Assembly: GCA_002470135.1 (NCBI GenBank)
Contig: DKNC01000020.1
Span: forward strand, 14,560 to 23,570
Source of the DNA: Actinobacteria bacterium UBA7398
GTDB taxonomy: Bacteria; Actinomycetota; Actinomycetes; Nanopelagicales; Nanopelagicaceae
Length of the DNA stretch: 9,011 nucleotides
Direction: 5' to 3'
Under the pieces are notes generated by a model. That model was not told the origin of the DNA. It saw only the letters and a list, made by a program, of their open reading frames with translations, and searched no databases. Position 1 is the stretch's first letter, and each line of letters opens with the position of its first letter. Below, piece after piece: positions 1-6,385 of this stretch. A program made the translations under genes and the position numbers.

Positions 1-156
1 AACAAACTGATTGCAAAAGGTACCTTGAGTCAGGCTGACCTCGAAAAAATGAAATTAGATATCGCGGCTCGAGTCACCAAAGCTATAGAGACTGTTTTAG
101 AAAGTGATGGCCCAGACTTGAGCACACTTATGCAACATGTGAGTGAGAAAGGGTAA
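1..156 (+). CDS. C-terminal fragment of upstream gene, possibly TPP-dependent dehydrogenase E1 alpha subunit
   Basis: An open frame enters from the window edge and ends at TAA 154-156, giving 51 residues. The fragment is hydrophilic and helical. It has a 'GTLSQADLEKM' segment, then a charged helix, then 'GPDLSTLMQHV' near the end. This pattern resembles the C-terminal tail of E1 alpha subunits of pyruvate/acetoin/branched-chain 2-oxoacid dehydrogenases, where a 'G-L-[ST]-x-x-[ED]-L' helix start is followed by an acidic-basic helix and a proline-containing tail. The catalytic core and TPP motif lie outside the window, so this assignment rests on a weak tail resemblance. The next gene starts only 9 bp downstream, so both are probably in one transcript. 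If the assignment holds, the enzyme could oxidatively decarboxylate a 2-oxoacid produced by the sugar pathway. Confidence 0.5.
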   Translation, partial: NKLIAKGTLSQADLEKMKLDIAARVTKAIETVLESDGPDLSTLMQHVSEKG

Positions 157-165
157 TCAAGGAAA

Positions 166-963
166 ATGAGTGAATCTGAAGTAGTTCCTAGCGGATATGC
201 CTCGACTCTTTTTGATTTAAAAGATCGAGTGGCAGTGATTACTGGTGGCGGTAGCGGTTTAGGGGCCGCTATCGCTATCGGCTACGCACAAGTGGGCGTA
301 AAGGTAGCGCTACTAGATGTCAATAGCGAAGGAATGCTGGAAACAGAATCAATAATTAATGCTCAGGGTGGTGTTGCAAAGAGTTTTAAGTGTGATGTAA
401 CCTCAAAAGAAGATCTGACATCGACTTCATTAGAGATTTTAAAGAGTTTTTCTCGAGTAGACATCTTGGTCAATAGTGCAGGATCAGCCTTTCGATGCCC
501 GGCAGAGGATTTCCCTGAAGATAAATTAGATTTTATTCTAAATCTAAACTTAAAAGGAACGTATCTAGCTGGACAAGTTTTTGGAAACATCATGCTAAAA
601 CAGCAAAAAGGAAGCATTATAAACATTGCTTCAATTGGTGGCTTTAATGCATATCCACTTGCAAGTGCATATTTAGCATCCAAGGGTGGTGTTGTTCAGT
701 TAACAAGGTCTTTTGCTTTGGAATGGGGATCTCGGGGGGTTAGGGTAAACGGTATTGGCCCAACTTTAATGGATTCACCTCTGACTAAAAAAGCTGCCAC
801 AACCACATCTGTCACAGCAGATTTCATTAAAGGAAGAATGCTCAGAGATCGCTTAGGTTTACCACGGGAGTTACTTGGAGCTGCAATATTTTTGGGAAGC
901 GATGCATCTCTTTTAGTTAATGGTCACACAGTAATGTGTGATGATGGATATCTGATTGCCTAA
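166..963 (+). CDS. SDR-family NAD(P)-dependent oxidoreductase (sugar or sugar-acid dehydrogenase)
   Basis: This is a 265-residue classical short-chain dehydrogenase, the usual length for the family. The Rossmann nucleotide-binding motif TGGGSGLG is at residues 26-33. An acidic residue, D51, ends beta-strand 2 (ALLDVN) and favours NAD over NADP. The NNAG-equivalent is NSAG at 103-106. The catalytic tetrad is N128, S156, Y169 and K173 (YLASK), with the normal 13-residue Ser-Tyr spacing. The motif after beta-6 is NGIGPT (195-200). An N-terminal extension of about 20 residues precedes the fold, as in gluconate 5-dehydrogenase-like and polyol dehydrogenase-like SDRs. The purine-rich AAGGA at 159-163 lies very close to the ATG. 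The gene sits 9 bp after the preceding stop and 3 bp before the dehydratase. It probably oxidises the imported sugar to a lactone or a keto-deoxy acid made by the dehydratase. The family is certain; the substrate is not. Confidence 0.93.
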   Translation: MSESEVVPSGYASTLFDLKDRVAVITGGGSGLGAAIAIGYAQVGVKVALLDVNSEGMLETESIINAQGGVAKSFKCDVTSKEDLTSTSLEILKSFSRVDILVNSAGSAFRCPAEDFPEDKLDFILNLNLKGTYLAGQVFGNIMLKQQKGSIINIASIGGFNAYPLASAYLASKGGVVQLTRSFALEWGSRGVRVNGIGPTLMDSPLTKKAATTTSVTADFIKGRMLRDRLGLPRELLGAAIFLGSDASLLVNGHTVMCDDGYLIA

Positions 964-966
964 GAT

Positions 967-2106
967 ATGAAAATAGCAAAGGTAAGCGTCGCAACAATTA
1001 ACCACATATTGCCTGTGCCGATTATCTACGGCAATTGGATTATGGATCATCGGGAATTTGCCCTTGTCCGTGTGGATTTAGAAGATGGCACTGCGGGATT
1101 TGCCTATGGCTTAACTCGAGATGGACCGATAAGTGCAATTGTGCATCGCTCGATTGCACCCTGCTATATAGGTAAAGAACTTACTAATCCAAGTGACTTG
1201 TTTTATGGTGCGCTTTGGACAAATCATGCAGTTCACGCTGCAGGAATAGGGATGCGTGCTCTTTCATTAGTTGATATTGCTTGTTGGGATGCATTCGCTC
1301 GAGTTGCGGATAAATCATTTCAAGAATTACTAGGAGGTGAACTTTGTGATCTACCTGCAACTGCGATAGTTGGCTATCCACCCACCATGCAACCCGAAGA
1401 GCTTGCCAGGCAGATTAAAGATTTACAGAAACGAGGATGGAATAGATTCAAAATTCCTATTTCTCCAGATCTAGAACTTTCTGAGGCACGTTTAAGAGCG
1501 GCACGAGAAGCTGCACCAACAGATTGGGTGGGCTTTGATATTAATATGGTATTAAGAACAAGTGAGGCTGTGCTTGATTTTGAAAAACGGATTAGAGATT
1601 TAAAACTTGGGTGGATAGAGGATGTGGTCCCACCAGGTGATGCTGGGATGGTAGCTAGAGTAAGAGCCGGATCAAAAACTCCGGTAGCAATGGGTGATGA
1701 GCAAGGTGGTTCGTATCACCCAGAAGCACTTTTGACCGCAGGTGCTGTGGATGTAATTAGAGTCGATGCAACGACCAATGGCGGAGTGACCGGCTTAAAG
1801 AAGTCACTAGAACGTGCGCATAATGCACAAGTGAAAGTCTCACCTCACATGTTTCCGCATTTACACTCACGACTCCTTCCTATTTTTGGCTTCAAAGATG
1901 TACCGATTGAGTGGGGAATCCCGGGTACCGGTGTGCATCCGATGGATGATGGTCTAGAGCAACCTGTTATTGAAAATGGGATGATGAAACCCCTTACAAC
2001 CACCGTGGGATTAGGCAAGTTGGTGGACTACAAGTGGATAACGGCGCAGCAGGTTACCGATCAGTTAGGCGCGCTAGAACAAATTCCCCGAGCGTGCCTT
2101 AAGTAG
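967..2106 (+). CDS. Mandelate racemase/muconate lactonizing enzyme family protein, probable sugar-acid dehydratase
   Basis: This 379-residue enolase-superfamily enzyme has an N-terminal capping domain (about 1-120) and a (beta/alpha)7-beta barrel. The expected Mg2+ ligands are D191 (GFDIN), E218 (WIED) and D244 or E245 (MGDEQ). The mandelate-racemase-type His-Asp dyad is D267 (VDATTNGGVTG) and H294 (VSPHMF), and E315 (PIEWG) fits the conserved electrophilic Glu. These features place it in the MR subgroup, whose members mostly dehydrate aldonates or aldarates to 2-keto-3-deoxy acids in the cytoplasm. The lysine motif on strand 2 is incomplete: K162 is present, but the second Lys of KxK is P164 (FKIPI). 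That argues against racemase chemistry. Length fits galactonate- or rhamnonate-dehydratase-like enzymes better than the roughly 440-residue fuconate dehydratases. The start lies 3 bp after the SDR stop with no clear Shine-Dalgarno, so translation is probably coupled. The exact substrate is unknown. Confidence 0.9.
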   Translation: MKIAKVSVATINHILPVPIIYGNWIMDHREFALVRVDLEDGTAGFAYGLTRDGPISAIVHRSIAPCYIGKELTNPSDLFYGALWTNHAVHAAGIGMRALSLVDIACWDAFARVADKSFQELLGGELCDLPATAIVGYPPTMQPEELARQIKDLQKRGWNRFKIPISPDLELSEARLRAAREAAPTDWVGFDINMVLRTSEAVLDFEKRIRDLKLGWIEDVVPPGDAGMVARVRAGSKTPVAMGDEQGGSYHPEALLTAGAVDVIRVDATTNGGVTGLKKSLERAHNAQVKVSPHMFPHLHSRLLPIFGFKDVPIEWGIPGTGVHPMDDGLEQPVIENGMMKPLTTTVGLGKLVDYKWITAQQVTDQLGALEQIPRACLK

Positions 2107-2135
2107 AACTACCTGAAAAACTCTCAAATTGCTCT

Positions 2136-2151
2136 AGTCAAACGCTTGACT
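2136..2151. promoter_or_regulatory. LacI-family-type operator
   Basis: AGTCAAACGCTTGACT is a 16-bp near-perfect inverted repeat. Seven of eight base pairs match around a central CG (centre 2143/2144), with one A/C mismatch next to it. Even-length palindromes with central CG flanked by A- and T-rich half-sites are the hallmark of LacI/GalR/PurR-family operators. The right half-site coincides with the TTGACT -35 hexamer of the binding-protein promoter, so a bound repressor would block RNA polymerase. No regulator gene is in the window. Confidence 0.62.
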
Positions 2152-2174
2152 TGGCCGTTCCGTAGGTCTAATTT
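2146..2174 (+). promoter_or_regulatory. Vegetative-type promoter for the transporter operon
   Basis: The -35 element TTGACT (2146-2151, 5/6 match to TTGACA) and the -10 element TAATTT (2169-2174, fitting the actinobacterial TANNNT pattern) are separated by exactly 17 bp. Transcription should begin near 2181, giving a leader of about 78 nt before the ATG at 2259. The promoter lies in the only sizeable gap between the dehydratase and the binding protein and overlaps the operator. Confidence 0.58.
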
Positions 2175-2248
2175 TCATTTACAACAAGCTTGTCAGTTTC
2201 ACCCCGGAAATTGGCCGCTCAAGTAATCGCACAATTAACCTCAGACAT

Positions 2249-2253
2249 AGGAG
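2249..2253 (+). promoter_or_regulatory. Ribosome binding site that decides the start of the solute-binding protein
   Basis: AGGAG ends 5 nt before ATG 2259. An in-frame TTG at 2190 would add 23 residues but has no Shine-Dalgarno and would push the Tat motif to residues 39-40. The ATG start puts the twin arginines at 16-17, a normal Tat n-region length. Confidence 0.75.
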
Positions 2254-2258
2254 CGAAA

Positions 2259-3674
2259 ATGAAGGATCAAGTCGGAGCAAACGCCACAGACAGCGGCGTC
2301 AATCGTAGAGATTTCCTTAAAGTTGGAGCCACTGCGGCGGCAGTTGCAGGTGCAAGTTCCGTGGGTATGGCTGAATCAGCTTCTGCAGCTTCATACAACC
2401 CTAAGAAATTTGCAGGCACTACTGTAAAAATCTTATTGGTGGATGGAGAAAGAGATCAAGAAGGCATCAAAGACAAGATCTCTGAGATTCAAAAAACTCA
2501 TGGTATTAAAGTTGAAGTAACAGCATTAGCACTTGGAGCTCAGCTAGAAAAAATTCAATCTGTGCTACATGCGCCAACTTCAGAGTACGACATCATCGAC
2601 AATCTAGGGTTTACGGTCTCTGGTGTTGTGGGTGGCGGACTGTTTACAAAATTAAATGATTACATTGCAAATAAGGAACTAACAGCATCTAATTACAATT
2701 ACCCAGCAGATTTTCCTGCAGGCCAACTAGATTATACAAGTCGCTATGACGTTGCTAATAATAAATTTGGTGGTAAAGATGTTTACCTAATTCCTGGAAT
2801 GCACTCCGGTTCAGTAATTATGTTCTACCGCAAAGATTTGTTAGCTGCTGCTGGAATTCCTGTTCCGAAGAACTGGGATGACTATATTGACGCAGCGCGC
2901 AAATTAAATTCTGGCAAGATTTCAGGCACAACAATGATTGCAGCCAATGATGTGTCGCTCATTTTAGTTGATTGGTATGCACGCTTTGCTTCAATGGGTG
3001 GAAAGCTCATGTCTGGAACACCAGGGGCTAAGAATTATAAGCCAAATTTGACAGGCGCTACAGCGGTTCGTGCAGTACAACATATGATCGATTGTGCAGA
3101 AGTTTCACCTAAGGGCGTTGGTTCCTTTGGTTTTACTGAGTCAGTTGATGCTTTCTCTCGCGGTGACGTTGCACTAATGCTCTGCTGGTCAACGATTGCT
3201 GGTTCTGCATTTAACCCAGCAACATCAAAGGTTGCTTCAAAGATTGGTGCGGTACAGATTCCAGGCGATGCGAATACTTCTGGTCGTCCAATTCGCGGAG
3301 GTTGGGGACTAGGAATTCCTAAGAATCTTCCACAGAAGCGCAAGGATGCAGCGTGGATGGTAATGCAATACATCACTAGCGCTTCATTTGATAAATACCA
3401 AATGGACAATTACCAAACTGATCCAAATCGACGCGGTACTTATGCTGATGCTGCACTAAACAAGAAGTATCCATATTTGAAAGTGGCGGGACAGGCCATG
3501 GAAAATGCAAAGATGCTCGATGTCGCTTTAATTCCAGAATGCTTCGAATTGGTCGGTGAAGCAGCTCGAGAATTCAATTTGGCCATCGTTGGCAGCCAAA
3601 CTGCTAAGCAGGCATGTGCAAATGCTCAAGCCTCATGGGAAAAAATCCTAAAGCGCGCTGGACATCTAGCGTAA
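2259..3674 (+). CDS. ABC-type sugar transporter, extracellular substrate-binding protein with Tat signal
   Basis: The start was chosen at ATG 2259 because of the AGGAG at 2249-2253; the protein is 471 residues. The N-terminus carries a twin-arginine signal, NRRDFLK with arginines at 16-17. An Ala/Gly-rich hydrophobic stretch follows (about 22-37), then an ASA-A type cleavage site near 43/44. There is no lipobox Cys, so the protein is exported folded by the Tat route and is probably not a lipoprotein. The mature part resembles family 1 (MalE/UgpB-like) solute-binding proteins: a beta-strand start 'TVKILLVDG', a middle 'SGSVIMFYRKDLLAAAGIPV' hinge-like region followed by 'NWDDYIDAARKLN', and 'IRGGWGLGIPKN' in the C-terminal lobe. 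It captures a sugar or sugar acid for the permeases downstream. Arg codons are mainly CGC/CGT, unlike the flanking enzymes, which is consistent with high expression. The ligand cannot be read from sequence. Confidence 0.92.
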   Translation: MKDQVGANATDSGVNRRDFLKVGATAAAVAGASSVGMAESASAASYNPKKFAGTTVKILLVDGERDQEGIKDKISEIQKTHGIKVEVTALALGAQLEKIQSVLHAPTSEYDIIDNLGFTVSGVVGGGLFTKLNDYIANKELTASNYNYPADFPAGQLDYTSRYDVANNKFGGKDVYLIPGMHSGSVIMFYRKDLLAAAGIPVPKNWDDYIDAARKLNSGKISGTTMIAANDVSLILVDWYARFASMGGKLMSGTPGAKNYKPNLTGATAVRAVQHMIDCAEVSPKGVGSFGFTESVDAFSRGDVALMLCWSTIAGSAFNPATSKVASKIGAVQIPGDANTSGRPIRGGWGLGIPKNLPQKRKDAAWMVMQYITSASFDKYQMDNYQTDPNRRGTYADAALNKKYPYLKVAGQAMENAKMLDVALIPECFELVGEAAREFNLAIVGSQTAKQACANAQASWEKILKRAGHLA

Positions 3675-3685
3675 AGAACTAAGGC

Positions 3686-3724
3686 AGTTGACGGGCTCAC
3701 CATTATTCGGAGAGCCCGTCAACT
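3686..3724 (+). terminator. Strong intercistronic hairpin (attenuator or mRNA-stabilising stem)
   Basis: The arms AGTTGACGGGCTC (3686-3698) and GAGCCCGTCAACT (3712-3724) are perfectly complementary over 13 bp, with a 13-nt loop. Two further C-G pairs are possible inside the loop after an A/A mismatch. No U-tract follows (the next bases are ACTTATAATC), so it is not a textbook intrinsic terminator. Placed 11 bp after the binding-protein stop and ahead of the permeases, it most likely protects the upstream message or terminates partially. Either effect would give more binding protein than permease. Confidence 0.8.
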
Positions 3725-3727
3725 ACT

Positions 3728-3733
3728 TATAAT
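3728..3733 (+). promoter_or_regulatory. Candidate -10 box for an internal promoter before the first permease
   Basis: A perfect TATAAT starts 4 bp after the hairpin and ends 13 bp before ATG 3747. Initiation 6-7 nt downstream would leave a leader of only about 6-7 nt, nearly leaderless, a common situation in actinobacteria. No convincing -35 hexamer lies at 16-18 bp; the loop sequence there (around 3704-3710) is a poor match. Confidence 0.35.
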
Positions 3734-3746
3734 CGAAAACTGAGGG

Positions 3747-4640
3747 ATGAATAAAATTTCAAATTCAAAAAGTTTCCTTTTAAGACATGAAACTAAAACT
3801 TTAATTGGGCCAGCAATTGTTTATCTTGGGCTCTTTTCAGTATTTCCATTGCTCTATAGCCTCGGAATTTCGTTTTTTGAATTTGATCGTGTTGCCGGAA
3901 AGTGGAACTTCTTGGGCCTTGGCAATTATAAGGAAATACTTTCTGATAAAACCTTTTGGAGTGCAATTGTAGTCACAGCAGTAATGGTCGGAGTAGCTTT
4001 AATTGTCGAAGTTGTTGCTGGCGTTTCTCTAGCGATTTTTTTTGGGCAAAAACTTAAGGGATCAAAATTTGTCAGAGCAATTCTTATCACACCTATGATT
4101 TTGAACCCTGTCGTAGTTGGACTCATGTGGAGAGCACTCCTAAATCCTCAATGGGGACTATTTAACTGGTTTATAGGGCTGATTGGGATTGATAATCCAC
4201 CAATCTGGCTAGCTGATCCTAAGTGGACGCTTTGGACTTTGATATTTGTTGATATTTGGCAATGGACACCCTTCATATTTGTAGTGGTATTTGCTAGGTA
4301 TCAAGCACTTCCAACTGATGTATTTGAGTCTGCACGCGTAGATGGTGCATCACCATTAAAAATTATTAGATACATAACTTTACCTCTTGTGTCGTCGGCA
4401 GTTGTATTCGCAGCAATATTTAGAGGAATTGACTCGTTTAGAACTTTCGATTTAGTTTACGGACTCACTTTTGGTGGACCAGGCAGATCCACGACCACCC
4501 TTAGCTTCTATTCATTTGAAAATGGTTTTGTTTACTATCGATATGGGTTTTCTTCCGCTCTCTCCTACATCATGGTCATTATGGCCACAATCGGATTTAC
4601 GGTTTTACTTAAATGGATTCCTGTTAGGAGAACACATTAA
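3747..4640 (+). CDS. ABC sugar transporter permease, MalF/UgpA type
   Basis: This 297-residue polytopic membrane protein has about six hydrophobic segments, roughly at 18-42, 72-100, 108-130, 160-183, 212-228 and 268-290. The cytoplasmic EAA loop that docks the ATPase is ESARVDGAS at 194-202, followed by TLPL at 211-214. This is the usual MalF-side variant, with Ser replacing the first Ala. An upstream in-frame TGA at 3741-3743 fixes the start at ATG 3747. GAGG is only 1 nt from that codon, unusually tight for a Shine-Dalgarno. The gene forms the transmembrane heterodimer with the permease that abuts it (TAAATG junction). No ATP-binding subunit is encoded nearby, so a shared MsiK-like ATPase elsewhere is likely. 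Confidence 0.93.
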   Translation: MNKISNSKSFLLRHETKTLIGPAIVYLGLFSVFPLLYSLGISFFEFDRVAGKWNFLGLGNYKEILSDKTFWSAIVVTAVMVGVALIVEVVAGVSLAIFFGQKLKGSKFVRAILITPMILNPVVVGLMWRALLNPQWGLFNWFIGLIGIDNPPIWLADPKWTLWTLIFVDIWQWTPFIFVVVFARYQALPTDVFESARVDGASPLKIIRYITLPLVSSAVVFAAIFRGIDSFRTFDLVYGLTFGGPGRSTTTLSFYSFENGFVYYRYGFSSALSYIMVIMATIGFTVLLKWIPVRRTH

Positions 4641-5480
4641 ATGCCAATTTTGACTAGAATATTTAAGAGATCTATTTCTTACCTGACTTTAATCATAATT
4701 GCTCTAGTTGGAATCTTTCCGATTGCCTACCTTTTCTTACTCTCAACCAAACGAAGAATAGATATTGGTGACGTGCCTCCCTCACTCAAAATCGAATGGG
4801 CAGTAGTCGTCGAAAATTACAAGGAAGTGCTTTTTGATAGAAGTTATATTTCGAGCACGGTAAATACATTGACAATAACTTCAGTAGTTGTGATTATTTC
4901 TTTAATCATTGGCACACCAGCTGCATACGCACTCTCTCGTTTGAAAATCAAAGGATCCGAACGTATTTCGAGTACAATATTAAGTCTAAGATTCATGCCT
5001 CCGGTTGCTGTAGCAATCCCGATTTTATTAAGCATGCGCTTCTTGCACGTGGCTAATAATCGGATTGGTTTAATAATTCCGTACGTAGCATTTTCACTCC
5101 CACTAGTCATCTGGATTCTTATTGGTTTCTTTGATGAAATTCCTACCGAAATTGATGAAGCGGCCGAGATTGATGGTGCAAGTAAGTGGAGAACTTTGAT
5201 GCAAGTCCTAATCCCACTCGTAAGGCCAGGAATAGTTGTGGCTGGGATTTTTGCAGCAATATTCATCTGGAATGAATTCCTTGTTGGGATGTACGTTATT
5301 GACTCTGAATCTTTGAAGACGGTTCCTATCGCGGATGCGGGATTGATTAGTGCTCAAAGACCAATCGATTGGAATGTTGCAGCGACCGTTGGTGTGGTTA
5401 CATTAATTCCTTTACTAATAGGATCCATGGCAATACAGAAACACATAGTTCAAGGCATTACTGCCGGTGCAGTTAAATAA
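4641..5480 (+). CDS. ABC sugar transporter permease, MalG/UgpE type
   Basis: This 279-residue permease partner has about six membrane segments, roughly at 12-35, 72-98, 113-132, 142-163, 195-216 and 247-265. The first is followed by a short periplasmic-type stretch ending in 'NYKEVL' (59-64), typical of carbohydrate uptake 2 (CUT1/MalG-like) subunits. The EAA loop is canonical: EAAEIDGAS at 173-181, then IPL at 191-193. The ATG directly abuts the TAA of the preceding gene. AGGAG at 4626-4630 lies 10 nt upstream, inside that gene, so the two permeases are translationally coupled and made in equal amounts. It delivers substrate from the Tat-exported binding protein into the cytoplasm. Confidence 0.93.
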   Translation: MPILTRIFKRSISYLTLIIIALVGIFPIAYLFLLSTKRRIDIGDVPPSLKIEWAVVVENYKEVLFDRSYISSTVNTLTITSVVVIISLIIGTPAAYALSRLKIKGSERISSTILSLRFMPPVAVAIPILLSMRFLHVANNRIGLIIPYVAFSLPLVIWILIGFFDEIPTEIDEAAEIDGASKWRTLMQVLIPLVRPGIVVAGIFAAIFIWNEFLVGMYVIDSESLKTVPIADAGLISAQRPIDWNVAATVGVVTLIPLLIGSMAIQKHIVQGITAGAVK

Positions 5481-5487
5481 GGAGGAG
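5479..5487 (+). promoter_or_regulatory. Very strong Shine-Dalgarno for the first SMP-30 gene
   Basis: AAGGAGGAG overlaps the permease stop codon (TAA 5478-5480) and places AAGGAGG 7 nt before ATG 5493, near-ideal spacing. It is the best ribosome binding site in the window and suggests that this lactonase is made in larger amounts than its neighbours. Confidence 0.8.
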
Positions 5488-5492
5488 AATAA

Positions 5493-6383
5493 ATGAATAA
5501 CGAACCAGAACTTCTTGCCGAAGGTTTGGGTTGGGCTGAAGGGCCGGCAGTGCTTTCTGATGGTCGAGTCTGCTTTGTCGAGACATATCGGAGCCAAGTT
5601 AGTGTTTGGGAGCGCGGGAAAGGTGTGTCCAGGTATTCATACACAGCAGGAGGCCCAAATAGTTGTGTAGTTGGCACTGCTGGAGCCATGTACGTTTGCC
5701 AAAATGGAGGAACGACTGGACCATGGCGTGCTGATGAAATGGTCACCCCCTCTATTCAAGTGATTGAAAAGGAAGGCTCCAAAGCCCAGATTATTTGTTC
5801 TGAAATTGAAGGAATCAAATTCAATGGTCCAAATGATTTAGTTTTTGGCAAGAATGGAAAACTCTATTTTACTGATCCAGGAACTTATCGACCTAATGAC
5901 CCACAACCATCTTATTTGTTTGAACTTTCACCAGATGGATCAGGCAGACTTCTAGCTGAACTTTCACCACCAACTTTCCCGAACGGTATTGCTATTGAAG
6001 CTGATGGAAGTGTTGTATGGGCAGAATCATATACGGGAATGGTTCGTCGACTAAATCCCGACAATTTACAAATTACTGATATTTGTAAATTGCCGGGGGA
6101 TAAACCAGTTGCCGATGGAATGGCAGTTGCAGCAGATGGACGGTTGTTCGTCACTACAGTAAATGGTGGTGGAATTGATGTTATAAATAAAGATGGCAGT
6201 TATGATCAATTTTTGAAACTAGGAGTTATTCCAACTAATTGCGTTTTTTCAGGTGCAGATCTCTATATGACCGATGCAGGAGTGTTAGCTGATTCTTCTG
6301 ATCCAAGTTTGGGTGGCCAATTATGGTTACTAAGAGATGTAACGGAGGGCTTGGGAACCTGGCCTGGATCGATTAATCTTTAA
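5493..6383 (+). CDS. SMP-30/gluconolactonase family protein, probable sugar lactonase
   Basis: This 296-residue six-bladed beta-propeller belongs to the SMP-30/gluconolactonase/LRE family and is near the usual length of about 290-300. The conserved divalent-metal ligands are E16 (WAEGPA), N164 (FPNGIA) and D208 (VADGMAV). The substrate-side motif FNGPNDL (110-116) is also intact. The blade repeat pattern 'DGxxxxxD/E' recurs, for example 'NGKLYFTDPG' at 121-130 and 'DGRLFVTTVNGGG' at 215-227. There is no signal peptide, so it acts in the cytoplasm, where it would hydrolyse the aldonolactone made by a dehydrogenase to the acid used by the dehydratase. It has an excellent Shine-Dalgarno and starts 12 bp after the permease. 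The family is secure; lactone specificity is inferred from context. Confidence 0.9.
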   Translation: MNNEPELLAEGLGWAEGPAVLSDGRVCFVETYRSQVSVWERGKGVSRYSYTAGGPNSCVVGTAGAMYVCQNGGTTGPWRADEMVTPSIQVIEKEGSKAQIICSEIEGIKFNGPNDLVFGKNGKLYFTDPGTYRPNDPQPSYLFELSPDGSGRLLAELSPPTFPNGIAIEADGSVVWAESYTGMVRRLNPDNLQITDICKLPGDKPVADGMAVAADGRLFVTTVNGGGIDVINKDGSYDQFLKLGVIPTNCVFSGADLYMTDAGVLADSSDPSLGGQLWLLRDVTEGLGTWPGSINL

Positions 6384-6385
6384 CT

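Noticed and set aside
2184..2193. Perfect 10-bp palindrome ACAAGCTTGT downstream of the promoter
   Set aside because: It is short, lacks the central CG of the upstream operator, and could arise by chance. There is not enough evidence for a second operator.
2151..2217. Direct repeat TTGGCCG at 2151-2157 and 2211-2217
   Set aside because: Seven bases spaced 60 bp apart without further similarity is expected by chance.
2190..2258. In-frame TTG start that would extend the sugar-binding protein by 23 residues
   Set aside because: It has no Shine-Dalgarno, lies only about 9 nt from the predicted transcription start, and would give an unusually long n-region before the Tat motif. ATG 2259 has AGGAG at the right distance.
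3688..3733. TTGACG (3688-3693) as -35 for the TATAAT at 3728
   Set aside because: The spacing is 34 bp, far outside the 16-18 bp range, and the hexamer is part of the hairpin arm.
4471..4653. Plus-strand 60-codon frame overlapping the end of the first permease
   Set aside because: It overlaps the permease in another frame, has no Shine-Dalgarno, and runs into the second permease start.
4844..5266. Minus-strand open frame of 140 codons opposite the second permease, and similar minus-strand frames elsewhere
   Set aside because: They lie antisense inside well-supported genes, have low-complexity or unnatural composition, lack ribosome binding sites and show no recognisable family.
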